Shown here: positions 25,280-34,266 of the stretch, piece after piece
Numbering within the stretch: the stretch's first letter is position 1
How the letters are laid out: every line of letters starts with the position of its first letter
Assembly (NCBI RefSeq): GCF_008365405.1
Contig: NZ_QOKV01000001.1
Span: forward strand, 62,001 to 126,000
Source of the DNA: Azospirillum brasilense
GTDB taxonomy: Bacteria; Pseudomonadota; Alphaproteobacteria; Azospirillales; Azospirillaceae
Direction: 5' to 3'
Length of the DNA stretch: 64,000 nt
Translations under genes and position numbers: made by a program
The notes under the pieces: model-generated
What the model was told of the DNA's origin: nothing
Seen by the model: the letters and a program-made list of their open reading frames with translations, nothing else
The model's database searches: none

Positions 25280-27319
25280 TTATTGCGCGGCCAGCGTCTC
25301 CTTGCGGATCTCCACCGCCTTGTCGGCGGCCTTGCCGGTCAGTTCCTGCAGGCGCTCGAAGCTCCAGGTGAAGGTGCCGACGCCGAGCGAGAGGGAGCGC
25401 AGCTCGACGATCAGATCATGGATTTCGGCCTGCGGCAGATAGGCTTTCACCTCGTCCCAGCCCTGCCAGCCGGGGCGCGCGTCGTAGCCCAGGATCTGCC
25501 CGCGCCGCCCGCTGACCAGCCGCTGCACCTTCGAGGTGAAGTCGCTGGGCACGGCGATGGAGACGGTCAGGATCGGCTCCAGAAGCACTGGCTCGCAGGC
25601 GGGAAGCGCCTCGGTCATCGCCTGACGTGCCACCGTCTTGAAGGCCATCTCGGAGCTGTCCACGGCGTGGAACTGGCCGCCGGTCAGCCGCACCGCGAAA
25701 TCCACCACGGGGAAGCCCAGCGGCCCGCGCACCGCGTAGTCGCGCACGCCGTTCTCCACCGCCGGGATGAACTGGCGCGGCACGACGCCGCCGACGATGC
25801 CATCCTCGAACTGGAAGCCGGTGCCGCGGGGCAGCGGCTTGACCTCCACATGGATGTCGGCGAACTGGCCGTGGCCGCCGGTCTGCCGCTTGTAGCGGGC
25901 GTGGTGGGACGTGCCCTTGCGGATCGACTCGCGGTAGGGCACCTGCGGCGGCACACCCTTGACCGAGACGTTGAACTTGTTGCGCAGCCGGTCCATGGCG
26001 ATCTGGAGATGAATGTCGCCCTGGCCCCACAGCACCAGCTCGCCGGTGTCGGTGGACTGGTCCAGCTTCAGCGACGGGTCCTCCTCGACCAGCTTCTGGA
26101 TGGCCGCGGTCAGCTTCACCTCGTCGTTGCGGTTCTGGGCGTGCAGGGCGAGGCCGAAGACCGGCGGCGGCAGCTCCGGCCACAGCGCCGACCGGCCGGC
26201 GTTGCCCTTGTCGGTCAGCAGGTCGCCGGTCGCCGCCTTGTCGAGCCGGCCGAGCGCGACCACCTCGCCGGCCGCGGCCTGGGACAGCTTCTCCTGATTG
26301 TGGCCCATCATGCGGAAGACGCCGGACACCCGCTCCCCGCCCAGCGTCATGCCGTCGTTGACCGTGCCGCGCCACACCCGCGCGAGGCTGATCTTGCCGG
26401 CGTGCGAGCCGTTCAGCGTCTTGAAGACCTGGGCGGCCACCGTGGCGTCCGCCGGGATGCCGGCGCGCTCCGCCGAGGTGGCGACGTCCGGCCCTTCGTG
26501 GCGCAGCGCCTTCAGCAGGCGGCGGATGCCGTTGTCGTTCTCCGCCGAGCCGAAGAAGACCGGGACGATCAGGTCGTCGGCCAGCTCGCTGGCCAGCCGG
26601 TCATAGACCTCCTGCGTGTCGGGGGCGACGTCCTCCAGCAGCTTTTCCAGAAGGGCGTCGTCATAGTCGGCGACCGCCTCCAGCATCTCCTGCCGGGCCT
26701 CGTGCTCGCGGTCCTTCAGGCTGTCGGGGATCTGGACGAGGTTGGACGGCTTGTGCGGGTTGAAGTGCCAAGCGCGCTCGCTGACCAGATCGACGAAGCC
26801 GGTGATCTTCCCGCCCTCGCGGATCGGCACCTCGCGCAGCACCAGCTTGCGCGCCGACACCGCCTGATAGGCCTGCACCACGTCGCGCACCCGCAGGTCG
26901 CCCAGGCTGTCCACCTTGTTGATGAACAGCAGGTGGGGGATGCGGTTGTCGTCGAGGAACTTGAACAGGGGAGCGAGCAGCACGGCCTTTTCCGGCGCCG
27001 CCTCGGCCACGATCACCGCGACGTCCGCCACCATCAGGGCGCTCTGCGTCTCGCAGGCCAGTTCCACCGAGCCGGGGCAGTCGAGCACACCCCAGCGTTC
27101 GCCCATGAATTCGAAGGAGGCGACGTTGACCTCGACGCTCATCTGCCGGGCCTTGGCCTCGGGGGAGCTGTCGCCGACCGCGTTGCCGTCGCGGACGCTG
27201 CCCTTGCGCGTGGTCGCCCCGGCGGCGGACAACAGGCTTTCCAGAAGCGATGTCTTGCCGCTGAGATAGGGGCCGACCAGCGCAGCGCAGCGGGCCGTCT
27301 GGATCTGAGTATGGGGCAT
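25280..27319 (-). CDS. Elongation factor G-like GTPase (second EF-G paralogue)
   Basis: The 679-residue protein has the EF-G domain order: a G domain with P-loop GPYLSGKTS (residues 16-24), DCPG and NKVD, then domain II and the alpha/beta domains III-V (for example FADIHVEVKPLPRG, GFPVVDFAVRLTGGQ). It lacks the N-terminal sequence of the main EF-G and is not near rpsL, rpsG or tuf, so it is a stand-alone paralogue. Such forms may act in ribosome recycling, stress or an unknown step. The ATG at 27319 follows GGGAGG, whereas an upstream ATG has no good site and adds an odd head. Confidence 0.88.
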   Translation of the reverse strand: MPHTQIQTARCAALVGPYLSGKTSLLESLLSAAGATTRKGSVRDGNAVGDSSPEAKARQMSVEVNVASFEFMGERWGVLDCPGSVELACETQSALMVADVAVIVAEAAPEKAVLLAPLFKFLDDNRIPHLLFINKVDSLGDLRVRDVVQAYQAVSARKLVLREVPIREGGKITGFVDLVSERAWHFNPHKPSNLVQIPDSLKDREHEARQEMLEAVADYDDALLEKLLEDVAPDTQEVYDRLASELADDLIVPVFFGSAENDNGIRRLLKALRHEGPDVATSAERAGIPADATVAAQVFKTLNGSHAGKISLARVWRGTVNDGMTLGGERVSGVFRMMGHNQEKLSQAAAGEVVALGRLDKAATGDLLTDKGNAGRSALWPELPPPVFGLALHAQNRNDEVKLTAAIQKLVEEDPSLKLDQSTDTGELVLWGQGDIHLQIAMDRLRNKFNVSVKGVPPQVPYRESIRKGTSHHARYKRQTGGHGQFADIHVEVKPLPRGTGFQFEDGIVGGVVPRQFIPAVENGVRDYAVRGPLGFPVVDFAVRLTGGQFHAVDSSEMAFKTVARQAMTEALPACEPVLLEPILTVSIAVPSDFTSKVQRLVSGRRGQILGYDARPGWQGWDEVKAYLPQAEIHDLIVELRSLSLGVGTFTWSFERLQELTGKAADKAVEIRKETLAAQ

Positions 27320-27566
27320 GCACACCTCCCGTATGGCGTCTTCCCGTGTGGGCATCGGCCGGAACGCCGGGTGGCCTGGGTGGGCCGGGTGGGACGCTGT
27401 GGCCGGAACTACCGGCGGCGCGCATGGCCCTGACAGGGTGCCGGACTGGTCCGGTGCTTTGAAAACAGTGCCTTTTCAAGGTTATGGTCCACCCGCGGCG
27501 GGGGACCTGTCGATGGAAAAAAGGGGCGGCATGACGTCACGCCGCCCCCGGTCGGGGTGTCTTTCC

Positions 27567-28490
27567 TCAAGGCGGGCCGTCGGCGTAGGGCGCCAGGGCC
27601 GCCGCGATCACCCGGTGGACGGGTGTCGGCACCCCCAGCTCCGACCCGAGTTGCACCACCGCCCCGGACAGCCAGGGCAGCTCCAGCCGCCCGCCCCGCG
27701 TCAGGTCGTTCAGCATGGACGAGGTCATGGCGGGCGGCAGGCCGTCGAGCAGCGCCTCGACCCGGGCGACGATGCCGGTGCCCAGATCCACCTCGCGGGC
27801 GCGGGCCAGCCGGGCGACCTCGGCCACCGCGTCGAGGAACAGGGCGCGGCTTTCCGGAACGCGGCGGATCACCCCGGCGGGTTGGCGGGTCAGGGCGGTG
27901 ACCCCGCTGAAGGGCGCCAGGAAGGCGAACTTCTCCCACTGGGCGCGCAGGATCGCCGCGGACAGCACCGCCTCGAACCCGGCCGCCTCGGCCAGCGCGT
28001 GGAAGGCGGTCAGCCGGGGGGAAGGGCGCCCGTCGAGCTCCCCGTAGGTCAGGCGGGCCAGCGTCCCGGTGTGGCGGATCACGCCGGGGGCGGCGATGGT
28101 GGCGCCGATGTGGGCGACGCCCCCCGCCACATGCTCCCGCCCCAGGATCTGGCACAGCGTGTCCAGGCCGGTGACGCCGTTCTGCACGGTGACGACCACG
28201 GTGCCCGGCTGCACCAGCGGGCGGCAGGCCTCCGCGGCGCGGTCGGTGTCCCACAGCTTGACCGCGAACAGCACGAGGTCCACCGGCCCGACCTCCGCCG
28301 GGTCGTCGGTCGCGCGGACGTCGGTCAGGTGCAGGGGTGCGGCTTGGCTCTCGATGCGCAGGCCGTCGCGGCGGATGGCCTCCAGATGCCGGCCGCGGGC
28401 GATGAAATGCACCTCGGCTCCGTGGGTCGCCGCGAGGCGCGCGCCGAAATAGCCGCCGACCGCGCCCGCCCCCATGATTGCGATGCGCAT
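27567..28490 (-). CDS. panE: 2-dehydropantoate 2-reductase family protein
   Basis: The 307-residue protein starts with the NADP-binding GAGAVGGYFGARLA (residues 7-20) and has the conserved VDLVLFAVKLWDT with the catalytic lysine. TVQNGVTGLD and AQWEKFAFLAPFSGVTALTR follow (second conserved lysine in WEKF), and the C-terminal helical domain has TSSMLNDLTRGGRLELPWL. The family reduces ketopantoate to pantoate for pantothenate and CoA synthesis, but many members act on other 2-oxo acids, so panE is by similarity only. The start follows GGAGGAG. It stands alone. Confidence 0.88.
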   Translation of the reverse strand: MRIAIMGAGAVGGYFGARLAATHGAEVHFIARGRHLEAIRRDGLRIESQAAPLHLTDVRATDDPAEVGPVDLVLFAVKLWDTDRAAEACRPLVQPGTVVVTVQNGVTGLDTLCQILGREHVAGGVAHIGATIAAPGVIRHTGTLARLTYGELDGRPSPRLTAFHALAEAAGFEAVLSAAILRAQWEKFAFLAPFSGVTALTRQPAGVIRRVPESRALFLDAVAEVARLARAREVDLGTGIVARVEALLDGLPPAMTSSMLNDLTRGGRLELPWLSGAVVQLGSELGVPTPVHRVIAAALAPYADGPP

Positions 28491-28748
28491 GCGATGCTCC
28501 TCCCAAATGCGGTCCGGGCCGGCGCGCTCCATTGGATGGGGCCGAGGGGTCGGCGGAGGCTGGGCGGGCCTTCATGGTTCCGGACGCTGGGAACAGTGTG
28601 GCGTGTGCGGAACTTTGCGGCAATAGGCCGCAGGATTGCGGATTGCCGGAGGCCGACTTTCTTTCGACAGTGGGCGAACCGATCGGCGCCCCTTTCCGCG
28701 TCTCGCTTCCGCATTGGCCGGTCCGGGGGATTTGTCGTGAGATTTGCC

Positions 28749-29240
28749 ATGAGCGCCTTCGTCCGAACACCGCCGCTCCGCGTCCTGTGGGTCTTGCTGA
28801 CCGCCCTTCTGGTCGCGACGGTCCACCCCGCGGATGCCTACGCCCAGCCCGGCGATCCGGAGCGGGAACAGGTCCGCGCCATTGCGCTGAAGGCCGCGGA
28901 CCTGATCGCCGCCAAGGGGCTGGACGCGGCGGCGGCGGCGTTCAACAGCGACGGGGAGTTCAAGCACGGGGCGCTCTACGTCACGGTCATCGACTTCGCC
29001 GGGGTGTGGAAGGTGTATCCGCCCCGGCCCGCCGGGGTCGGGGTCAGCGTGATCAACGTGAAGGACCCCGACGGGCGCGACATCGTCCGTGACATCCTGT
29101 CGGTGGCGCGGGACGCGGGCGAGGGCTGGGTGGAATACCGCTGGCTGAACCCGGCCAGCAACCGGATCGAGCCGAAAACCACCTTCGTGAAGCGGGTGCC
29201 GGGTCAGGATCTGGTCGCCTATGTCGGCTTGTACCATTGA
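28749..29240 (+). CDS. Exported cache-domain protein
   Basis: The 163-residue protein has a signal peptide (about 11-32, cleavage near AYAQ). A single cache-type sensing domain follows: an N-terminal helix (EQVRAIALKAADLIAAKG), FNSDGEFKHGALYVTVIDF with the usual aromatic strand, NVKDPDGRDIVRDIL, and EGWVEYRWLNPASNRIEPKTTFV. In receptors this domain binds small ligands outside the membrane. Here it is free-standing with no membrane anchor or signalling domain, so it is probably a periplasmic ligand-binding partner. The ligand is unknown. Confidence 0.8.
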   Translation: MSAFVRTPPLRVLWVLLTALLVATVHPADAYAQPGDPEREQVRAIALKAADLIAAKGLDAAAAAFNSDGEFKHGALYVTVIDFAGVWKVYPPRPAGVGVSVINVKDPDGRDIVRDILSVARDAGEGWVEYRWLNPASNRIEPKTTFVKRVPGQDLVAYVGLYH

Positions 29241-29377
29241 CGCCGCGCGGCCGCGTGTTCGCGGAGCTTGATACGGTTGCTGTTGCGGCGCACATCTTGA
29301 CCCGCATCGGGCGCGCCCAAGCTTGTCGGGGTGGCCTTCACGGCATGCCGGGGCATGCGGGTTGCGCAGGGCTGCTT

Positions 29378-29394
29378 TTTAGAAACTTTCTAAA
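29378..29394. promoter_or_regulatory. Perfect Irr-box-like palindrome upstream of dps
   Basis: TTTAGAAACTTTCTAAA is a perfect 17-base palindrome with the form TTTAGAA-N3-TTCTAAA, the iron control element described for the alphaproteobacterial Irr regulator. It lies 85 bases before the dps start. Assignment to Irr is inference. Confidence 0.6.
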
Positions 29395-29479
29395 GTAGGG
29401 TCTTTACCCGGGGCGCAGCGGGGCGTAGCCTCGATTGCAGCCAAGAATGGAAGACAACCCCTCGGAGGATTGAGAAACC

Positions 29480-29947
29480 ATGCAGATCGACATCGGGATC
29501 GCGGAAGCCGACCGCAAGGCCATCGCCGAAGGCCTGAACAACGTGCTCGCCGACACCTTCGCCCTGTACCTGAAGACGCATTCCTTCCACTGGAACGTCA
29601 CGGGGCCGATGTTCAACACGCTCCACACCATGTTCATGACCCAGTACACGGAGCTGTGGACCGCCCTGGACGAGGTGGCGGAGCGCATCCGCGCGCTCGG
29701 CTATCCCGCGCCGGGCAGCTTCTCGCAGTTCACCAAGCTCGCCTCGATCAAGGAGGAGCAGGGCGTTCCGAACGCCCAGGAGATGCTGCGCCAGCTCGTC
29801 GAGGGGCATGAGGCCGTCGCCCGCACCGCCCGGAAGGTCTTCCCGACCGCCGAGGAGGCCAACGACCAGCCGACCGCCGACCTGCTGACCCAGCGCCTGC
29901 AGATCCATGAGAAGACCGCCTGGATGCTGCGCTCCATGCTGGAGTAG
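29480..29947 (+). CDS. dps: Dps family DNA-protection/ferritin-like protein
   Basis: The 155-residue protein forms a four-helix ferritin-like subunit of a 12-mer that oxidises Fe(II) with peroxide, stores it and can bind DNA. The ferroxidase residues are visible in [14 protein letters not shown] and [16 protein letters not shown]. The C-terminal helix carries [14 protein letters not shown] short N-terminus without many lysines suggests weak DNA binding. The start follows CGGAGGA. An Irr-like palindrome precedes the gene, and a hairpin follows it. Confidence 0.95.
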   Translation: MQIDIGIAEADRKAIAEGLNNVLADTFALYLKTHSFHWNVTGPMFNTLHTMFMTQYTELWTALDEVAERIRALGYPAPGSFSQFTKLASIKEEQGVPNAQEMLRQLVEGHEAVARTARKVFPTAEEANDQPTADLLTQRLQIHEKTAWMLRSMLE

Positions 29948-29977
29948 TCGACGCTGAACAGCGGTTTGCGATTCGAT

Positions 29978-30013
29978 GGGGCGCCGTCCTTCGGGGCGGC
30001 GCCCCGTCCTTTT
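29978..30013 (+). terminator. Terminator-like hairpin after dps
   Basis: GGGGCGCC (29978-29985) pairs with GGCGCCCC (29998-30005), followed by GTCCTTTT. It separates dps from doxX. Confidence 0.6.
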
Positions 30014-30100
30014 GGGGCCGGACAAAAGAACAGGGGGCGAAACAACCGGGTGGGGCCGCACGTTCTCCTGGGATGTCCGATGGACACGGGAGAGGGCGCC

Positions 30101-30556
30101 ATGGCCTCCTACAATTACGACCGAGCGCGGGGAGCGGACCGGGCGGCGACGGGCGCGCAGGACGCGCTGCTGCTGGCTGCAAGGCTGCTGATCGGAGCGA
30201 TCTTCGTGGAGAGCGGCTTCGGCAAGCTGATGAATCTCGGCGGCTTCGCTGAAAGCCTTGGGGGCCAGGGGTTGCCCATGCCGATGCTGCTGGCCGCGCT
30301 GGGCGGTGCGGTGGAGTGCTTCGGCGGGCTGGCCGTGGTGCTGGGGGCCTGGACGCGGCTGGCCGCGGCGGCGGTGATTCTCTTCACCATCATGGCGACG
30401 CTGATCGCCCACCGCTACTGGAGCTACCCGCCGGAGGCGCAGGGGATGCAGCGCATCCAGTTCATGAAGAACCTCGCCATCATCGGCGGCTTCCTGGCGC
30501 TGATCGCCGCCGGGGCCGGGCGGTTCAGCATCGATGGGATGATGAACCGGCGGTAG
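30101..30556 (+). CDS. DoxX family membrane protein
   Basis: The 151-residue protein has four hydrophobic segments. The family's first-helix signature is LLAARLLIGAIFVESGFGKLMNLGGF, seen as RLLIGAIFVESGFGKL, then LGGAVECFGGLAVVLGAWTR and FTIMATLIAHRYW. Some DoxX proteins belong to terminal oxidases or thiosulfate oxidation, others to redox balance with thioredoxin-like partners. trxB lies convergent and adjacent here. The ATG at 30101 follows GGGAGAGG and is preferred over one seven codons upstream. Confidence 0.85.
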   Translation: MASYNYDRARGADRAATGAQDALLLAARLLIGAIFVESGFGKLMNLGGFAESLGGQGLPMPMLLAALGGAVECFGGLAVVLGAWTRLAAAAVILFTIMATLIAHRYWSYPPEAQGMQRIQFMKNLAIIGGFLALIAAGAGRFSIDGMMNRR

Positions 30557-30589
30557 GAGGGGACCGGTCGCCCGACCCCCGCCAACAGT

Positions 30590-31576
30590 TTACCAGTTGC
30601 CCGCCGGGCTCGGCTCGCCCTCGTGGTGGGCCAGCCAGCGCTCGGCCTCCAGGGCGGCCATGCAGCCCATGCCCGCGGCGGTGACGGCCTGCCGGTAGAT
30701 CTTGTCCTTCACGTCGCCCGCAGCGAAGACGCCCGGCACGTTGGTGGCCGTCGAGTCGGGGGCGGTGACGATGTAGCCCTCGGAGTCGGTCTCCACCTTG
30801 CCCTGGAAGACGGCGGTGGCCGGCACATGGCCGATGGCGACGAAGACGCCGGCCACCGGGATCACCCGCTCCTCGCCCGACTTCACGTTCTTCACGCGCA
30901 CGCCGGTGACGCCGCGCGGGTTGCCCAGCGAGCCGTCGCCCTCGCCGACGATCTCCTCGACCACGCTGTCCCACACCACCTCGATCTTGGGGTTGCGGAA
31001 CAGCCGGTCCTGCATGATCCGCTCGGCGCGGAAGCTGTCGCGGCGGTGGATGACCGTCACCTTGGAGGCGTGGTTGGTGAGGTAGAGCGCCTCCTCCACC
31101 GCGGAGTTGCCGCCGCCGATCACGGCGATCTCCTTGCCGCGGAAGAAGAAGCCGTCGCAGGTGGCGCAGGCCGACACGCCGAAGCCGCGGTAGATCTCCT
31201 CGCTGGAGATGCCCAGCCAGCGCGCTTGCGCGCCGGTCGCGATGATGACGCTGTCGGCGGTGTAGGTGTCGCCCGAGTCGCCCTTGCAGACGAAGGGGCG
31301 CTGGCTGAAATCGACGTCGGTGATCAGGTCGAAGACCATCTTGGTCCCGACATGCTCCGCCTGCTTCTGCATCTGCTCCATCAGCCACGGCCCCTGGATG
31401 GGGTCGGCGAAGCCGGGATAATTCTCGACGTCGGTGGTGATCATGAGCTGGCCGCCCGGCTGCATGCCCTGCACCATCAGCGGCTGCAGGTTGGCGCGCG
31501 CCGCGTAGATGGCCGCGGTGTAGCCGGCAGGACCGGCGCCGATGATGAGAACCTTGGTGTGGTGGGTGCTGGGCAT
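30590..31576 (-). CDS. trxB: Thioredoxin-disulfide reductase
   Basis: The 328-residue flavoprotein transfers electrons from NADPH through FAD and a redox disulfide to thioredoxin. Visible are the FAD site GAGPAGYTAAIYAARA (13-28), the active-site CATC (137-140) within SACATCDGFFF, the NADPH site GGGNSAVEEALYL, and the C-terminal FAD motif GVFAAGDVKDKIYRQAVTAAG. The length is typical of the low-molecular-weight bacterial type. The ATG at 31576 gives the usual N-terminus (HTKVLIIGAG). Confidence 0.96.
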   Translation of the reverse strand: MPSTHHTKVLIIGAGPAGYTAAIYAARANLQPLMVQGMQPGGQLMITTDVENYPGFADPIQGPWLMEQMQKQAEHVGTKMVFDLITDVDFSQRPFVCKGDSGDTYTADSVIIATGAQARWLGISSEEIYRGFGVSACATCDGFFFRGKEIAVIGGGNSAVEEALYLTNHASKVTVIHRRDSFRAERIMQDRLFRNPKIEVVWDSVVEEIVGEGDGSLGNPRGVTGVRVKNVKSGEERVIPVAGVFVAIGHVPATAVFQGKVETDSEGYIVTAPDSTATNVPGVFAAGDVKDKIYRQAVTAAGMGCMAALEAERWLAHHEGEPSPAGNW

Positions 31577-31723
31577 CGCTCTGTCCGTCACGATCTGGTC
31601 TGACGCGGACCATAGGGCCGCGCCGAACATATGGTCCAGTTCCGACGCGCTGTCATCGGAAAGCCTGCCATGCCGGGCCATCATGGGGACGATGTTTCAC
31701 CCCGGCCGCCTGAGAACTCCCCA

Positions 31724-32368
31724 TCAGGTGCGCGCCGGCACGGCCCCCGTCCGGTTCTTCAGCCAGGCGCCGACGCGGTGGCGCCACTGCTCGTGCCAGA
31801 TGTAGGCGCTGTTCCGAACCCAGTTCATCTGCACGGCGCGGCGCCGGCCCTCGAAGGAATGATGCCCGTGCCAGGAGGTGTCGGAGCGGCGGAAGCACAG
31901 CAGCGTGCCCTCGTCCGGCGGCACTTCGGCGGCGTAATCCTCCAGGTCCGGGCTGCGCAGCACGCGCAGGCGTCCGCCCGACGCCTCCCAGGGCGGGTTC
32001 ATGTAGATCAGGACGGTGACGATCTTGCTGGCCGAATCGGGGTGGATCTTGCCGTCGGTCGCCCGGCACATGCCGCGGGCGGTGAACATCGTCGGGTAGC
32101 GCGACAGGTCCAGCGTGAACTTCTCCGAAAAGGCCTGACAGACCGCCTTGCCGCGCAGTTCCTCGATCAGGGCGTCGAAGGCCGGGCCTTGCGGAAAGAC
32201 GCCCAGGGGGATGGAACCGGGCTTGTCCACCTTGGGGTAGTCGCGGTGCAGGGCTTCCAGATGCTCCCGCTTCACGAAGCCGGGGACGCAGAGGAAGTCG
32301 AAGGGGTCGCGCCGCAGCGGGGTGGCGCGGAAGCGGTCCAGATCCAGCATGGAAGAGGGCATGGACAT
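31724..32368 (-). CDS. 2-oxoglutarate/Fe(II)-dependent oxygenase (first of a pair)
   Basis: The 214-residue protein carries the iron-binding pair in KIHPDSASK (His109, Asp111) and a distal histidine in SWHGHHSFEGRRRAVQMNW. The Arg-rich stretch after it would bind 2-oxoglutarate. CVPGFVKREHLEALHRDYP at the N-terminus is also common in this superfamily. It probably hydroxylates a small molecule, sugar or protein side chain; the substrate is unknown. The start follows GGAG at eight bases. A second, different 2OG oxygenase lies 37 bases upstream on the same strand, so both are likely cotranscribed. Confidence 0.85.
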   Translation of the reverse strand: MSMPSSMLDLDRFRATPLRRDPFDFLCVPGFVKREHLEALHRDYPKVDKPGSIPLGVFPQGPAFDALIEELRGKAVCQAFSEKFTLDLSRYPTMFTARGMCRATDGKIHPDSASKIVTVLIYMNPPWEASGGRLRVLRSPDLEDYAAEVPPDEGTLLCFRRSDTSWHGHHSFEGRRRAVQMNWVRNSAYIWHEQWRHRVGAWLKNRTGAVPART

Positions 32369-32405
32369 GGGGCGGTCTCCAGACGGCAACTCAGGCCACG
32401 GCAAT

Positions 32406-33062
32406 TCAGGCGACAGGCGTGTCGGGGAAGGCCAGCTCGTGGCGGGCGCGCCATTCCGGGCCGACATAGTTCACGATGATCGACTTGCGCACGCCGCGGA
32501 TCGGGCGCCGGGCGAAGCCATGCCAGGTGTTCGTTCCGGGGACGAAGGCCAATCCCCCGTTGAAGGCGTAGGACGCGCGGGTGACGACGGTGCGGGTGGC
32601 GTCCAGCATGTCGGTGCCCCAGTCGGCGCAGTCCGGCCCCTTGGAGAGATAGATCAGCATCGTGAATTTCTTCACGCCGATGTCCGTATGCGGCTCCAGC
32701 CAGAAGCCGTCGGTGTCCTGGCAATATTCGATGCGCAGCGAGGTGCCGGCCAGATCGACGCCGCAGGTCCGCTCGATCGCCTCCGTCACCGTCCGTCGCT
32801 GGAAGGCCGTGGCGACCGCCTCGCAGACGGGATGCTCGGCCCGGCTGCGGGCGCAGAAGTAGCTGCGGGTGGCGTTGTTGGTGTCCCGCCTGCCCATGGT
32901 GTCGCCGACCGGCGGCGGCGCCCAGGGCAGGGCGGCGATGCCGTCCGCGGCCTCGTCGGGGAGCGCGCGCGACAACAGCCAGTGGCGATAGGGGGCGTCC
33001 TTGGTCGGGGCATCGTCCAGGCAGCGGATGAAGGCGTCCTGGACCGCGTCAGGCGAAACCAT
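32406..33062 (-). CDS. 2-oxoglutarate/Fe(II)-dependent oxygenase (second of a pair)
   Basis: The 218-residue protein shows the HxD motif in LEPHTDIGVKKFTMLIYL (His125, Asp127), with the distal His in NTWHGFARRPIRGVRKSIIV (His181) and the 2OG-binding arginine a few residues later. It shares the fold but little sequence with its downstream neighbour, so it is not a recent duplicate. The gene is first in the minus-strand pair. The ATG at 33062 starts MVSPDAVQDAF. The substrate is unknown; proximity to the ELM1 gene is noted but not explained. Confidence 0.85.
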   Translation of the reverse strand: MVSPDAVQDAFIRCLDDAPTKDAPYRHWLLSRALPDEAADGIAALPWAPPPVGDTMGRRDTNNATRSYFCARSRAEHPVCEAVATAFQRRTVTEAIERTCGVDLAGTSLRIEYCQDTDGFWLEPHTDIGVKKFTMLIYLSKGPDCADWGTDMLDATRTVVTRASYAFNGGLAFVPGTNTWHGFARRPIRGVRKSIIVNYVGPEWRARHELAFPDTPVA

Positions 33063-33226
33063 GAGAAAAGATCCAATGCGTCCCAGCGGTAAAGGCGAAT
33101 TACCATGGGGTGGTGCACGCGCTAAATGAATTAGCGTTCATGAACCGTTTGACAGGACTCTCCCCTGAAAAGCGCAAGTAAACAACGATACGTCGCGGCA
33201 TTGCGGAGCGTGGCGCGCAGCGGATT

Positions 33227-34216
33227 TCAGGCGCCGTGCTTGGCGCGGTGGGCGAGAAGGCGATGGCGCACCTCTTCGGCGACTTGCCGGGTGTCGTCCA
33301 GTGTTGGATAGGCCCAGTGCTCCAAGGCGCCGGTGAAGGGCCGGGTGATGCCTTCCCTGTAGAGTTCTTCGTGGAAACTGCGGAATTTGGGCGAGCCGCC
33401 CTCCAATTCGATCACATAGACCGGCTTCCCGGTGGAGCAGGCTTCCGAGGTCATGGACACGCTGTCGCAGGTCACCACCACGGCGTCGGCCAAGCCGAGA
33501 TAGGCGAAATAGGGATTCTCGCCGGTGCCGTCCCACACCTCCGCCGGCAGGCCGTTCAGGCGGGCGCGCAGGATCGCCTCGTTGTCGGCGCCGGTGCGGC
33601 GCGACGGGGTGACCATCAGCCCGGCCCCCTTGCTGCGAGCCAGCTCCGACAGCTTCTCCGCAACATCGCCCATGATGGTCGGGGTCAGGGCGTAGACGCC
33701 GTTGGTGCCGCCGATCAGCACGGCGACGCGCGGGTGCGGCAGGTCGGCGAGCCGGGGGGCGTGGCGCTCCGCCGCCTCGGCCAGCAGCTTGGGCGTCACG
33801 CGGTGCAGGGCGCCGCGGGTGGCCATGACGTTGGGGCCGCGCAGCCGGTCGTGGCGGGGCACAACGACGAGGCCGAAATGGCGCGGGTTGATCTGCGGGT
33901 CCTGGATGTAGACGGTGAAGGTCCGGCCGCGCGACTGCTTGCTGGCGGCCAGCAGCGGCGCGATGGCCTGACGCCCCGACCCGATCATCAGGTCGGGCCA
34001 GGGGGCGCGGATGGGATCGCCCTCCGGCCCGGCGGCGAAGCGGTTGCCCAGCCGCAGGAAGGGGCTGAGCTGCCGCCACGGGCTGCGCAGCCGCACGCGC
34101 TTCACGACGGGGGTGAGGCCCAGCGCTTCGGCAAGGCCGATGCACTGGTTTTCCATGCCGGGCTTGCCGTCCGACACGACCCAACAGCTGAGGGAACCGG
34201 AAAGAGAGGACTGCAT
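33227..34216 (-). CDS. ELM1 (mitochondrial fission factor-like) family protein
   Basis: The 329-residue protein matches the ELM1 family, which is shared by alphaproteobacteria and plant mitochondria. It opens with CWVVSDGKPGMENQCIGLAEALG, seen as SDGKPGMENQCIGLAEAL. Further landmarks are DLMIGSGRQAIAPLLAA, VYIQDPQINPRHFGLVVVP, RVAVLIGGTNGVY and VVTCDSVSMTSEACSTGKPV, the last resembling GT-B glycosyltransferases. The bacterial role is not established. The plant protein helps recruit fission dynamin. A 14-base tandem repeat sits just upstream of the start codon. Confidence 0.88.
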   Translation of the reverse strand: MQSSLSGSLSCWVVSDGKPGMENQCIGLAEALGLTPVVKRVRLRSPWRQLSPFLRLGNRFAAGPEGDPIRAPWPDLMIGSGRQAIAPLLAASKQSRGRTFTVYIQDPQINPRHFGLVVVPRHDRLRGPNVMATRGALHRVTPKLLAEAAERHAPRLADLPHPRVAVLIGGTNGVYALTPTIMGDVAEKLSELARSKGAGLMVTPSRRTGADNEAILRARLNGLPAEVWDGTGENPYFAYLGLADAVVVTCDSVSMTSEACSTGKPVYVIELEGGSPKFRSFHEELYREGITRPFTGALEHWAYPTLDDTRQVAEEVRHRLLAHRAKHGA

Positions 34217-34227
34217 CGTCACACGAT

Positions 34228-34266
34228 TGGTTTGGGGCGAATGGTTTGGGGCGAATGGTTTGGGGG
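34228..34266. repeat. 14-base tandem repeat upstream of ELM1 gene
   Basis: TGGTTTGGGGCGAA occurs at 34228-34241 and 34242-34255, followed by a partial third copy to 34266. It lies 12 bases before the ELM1 start, within its likely leader. Confidence 0.85.
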
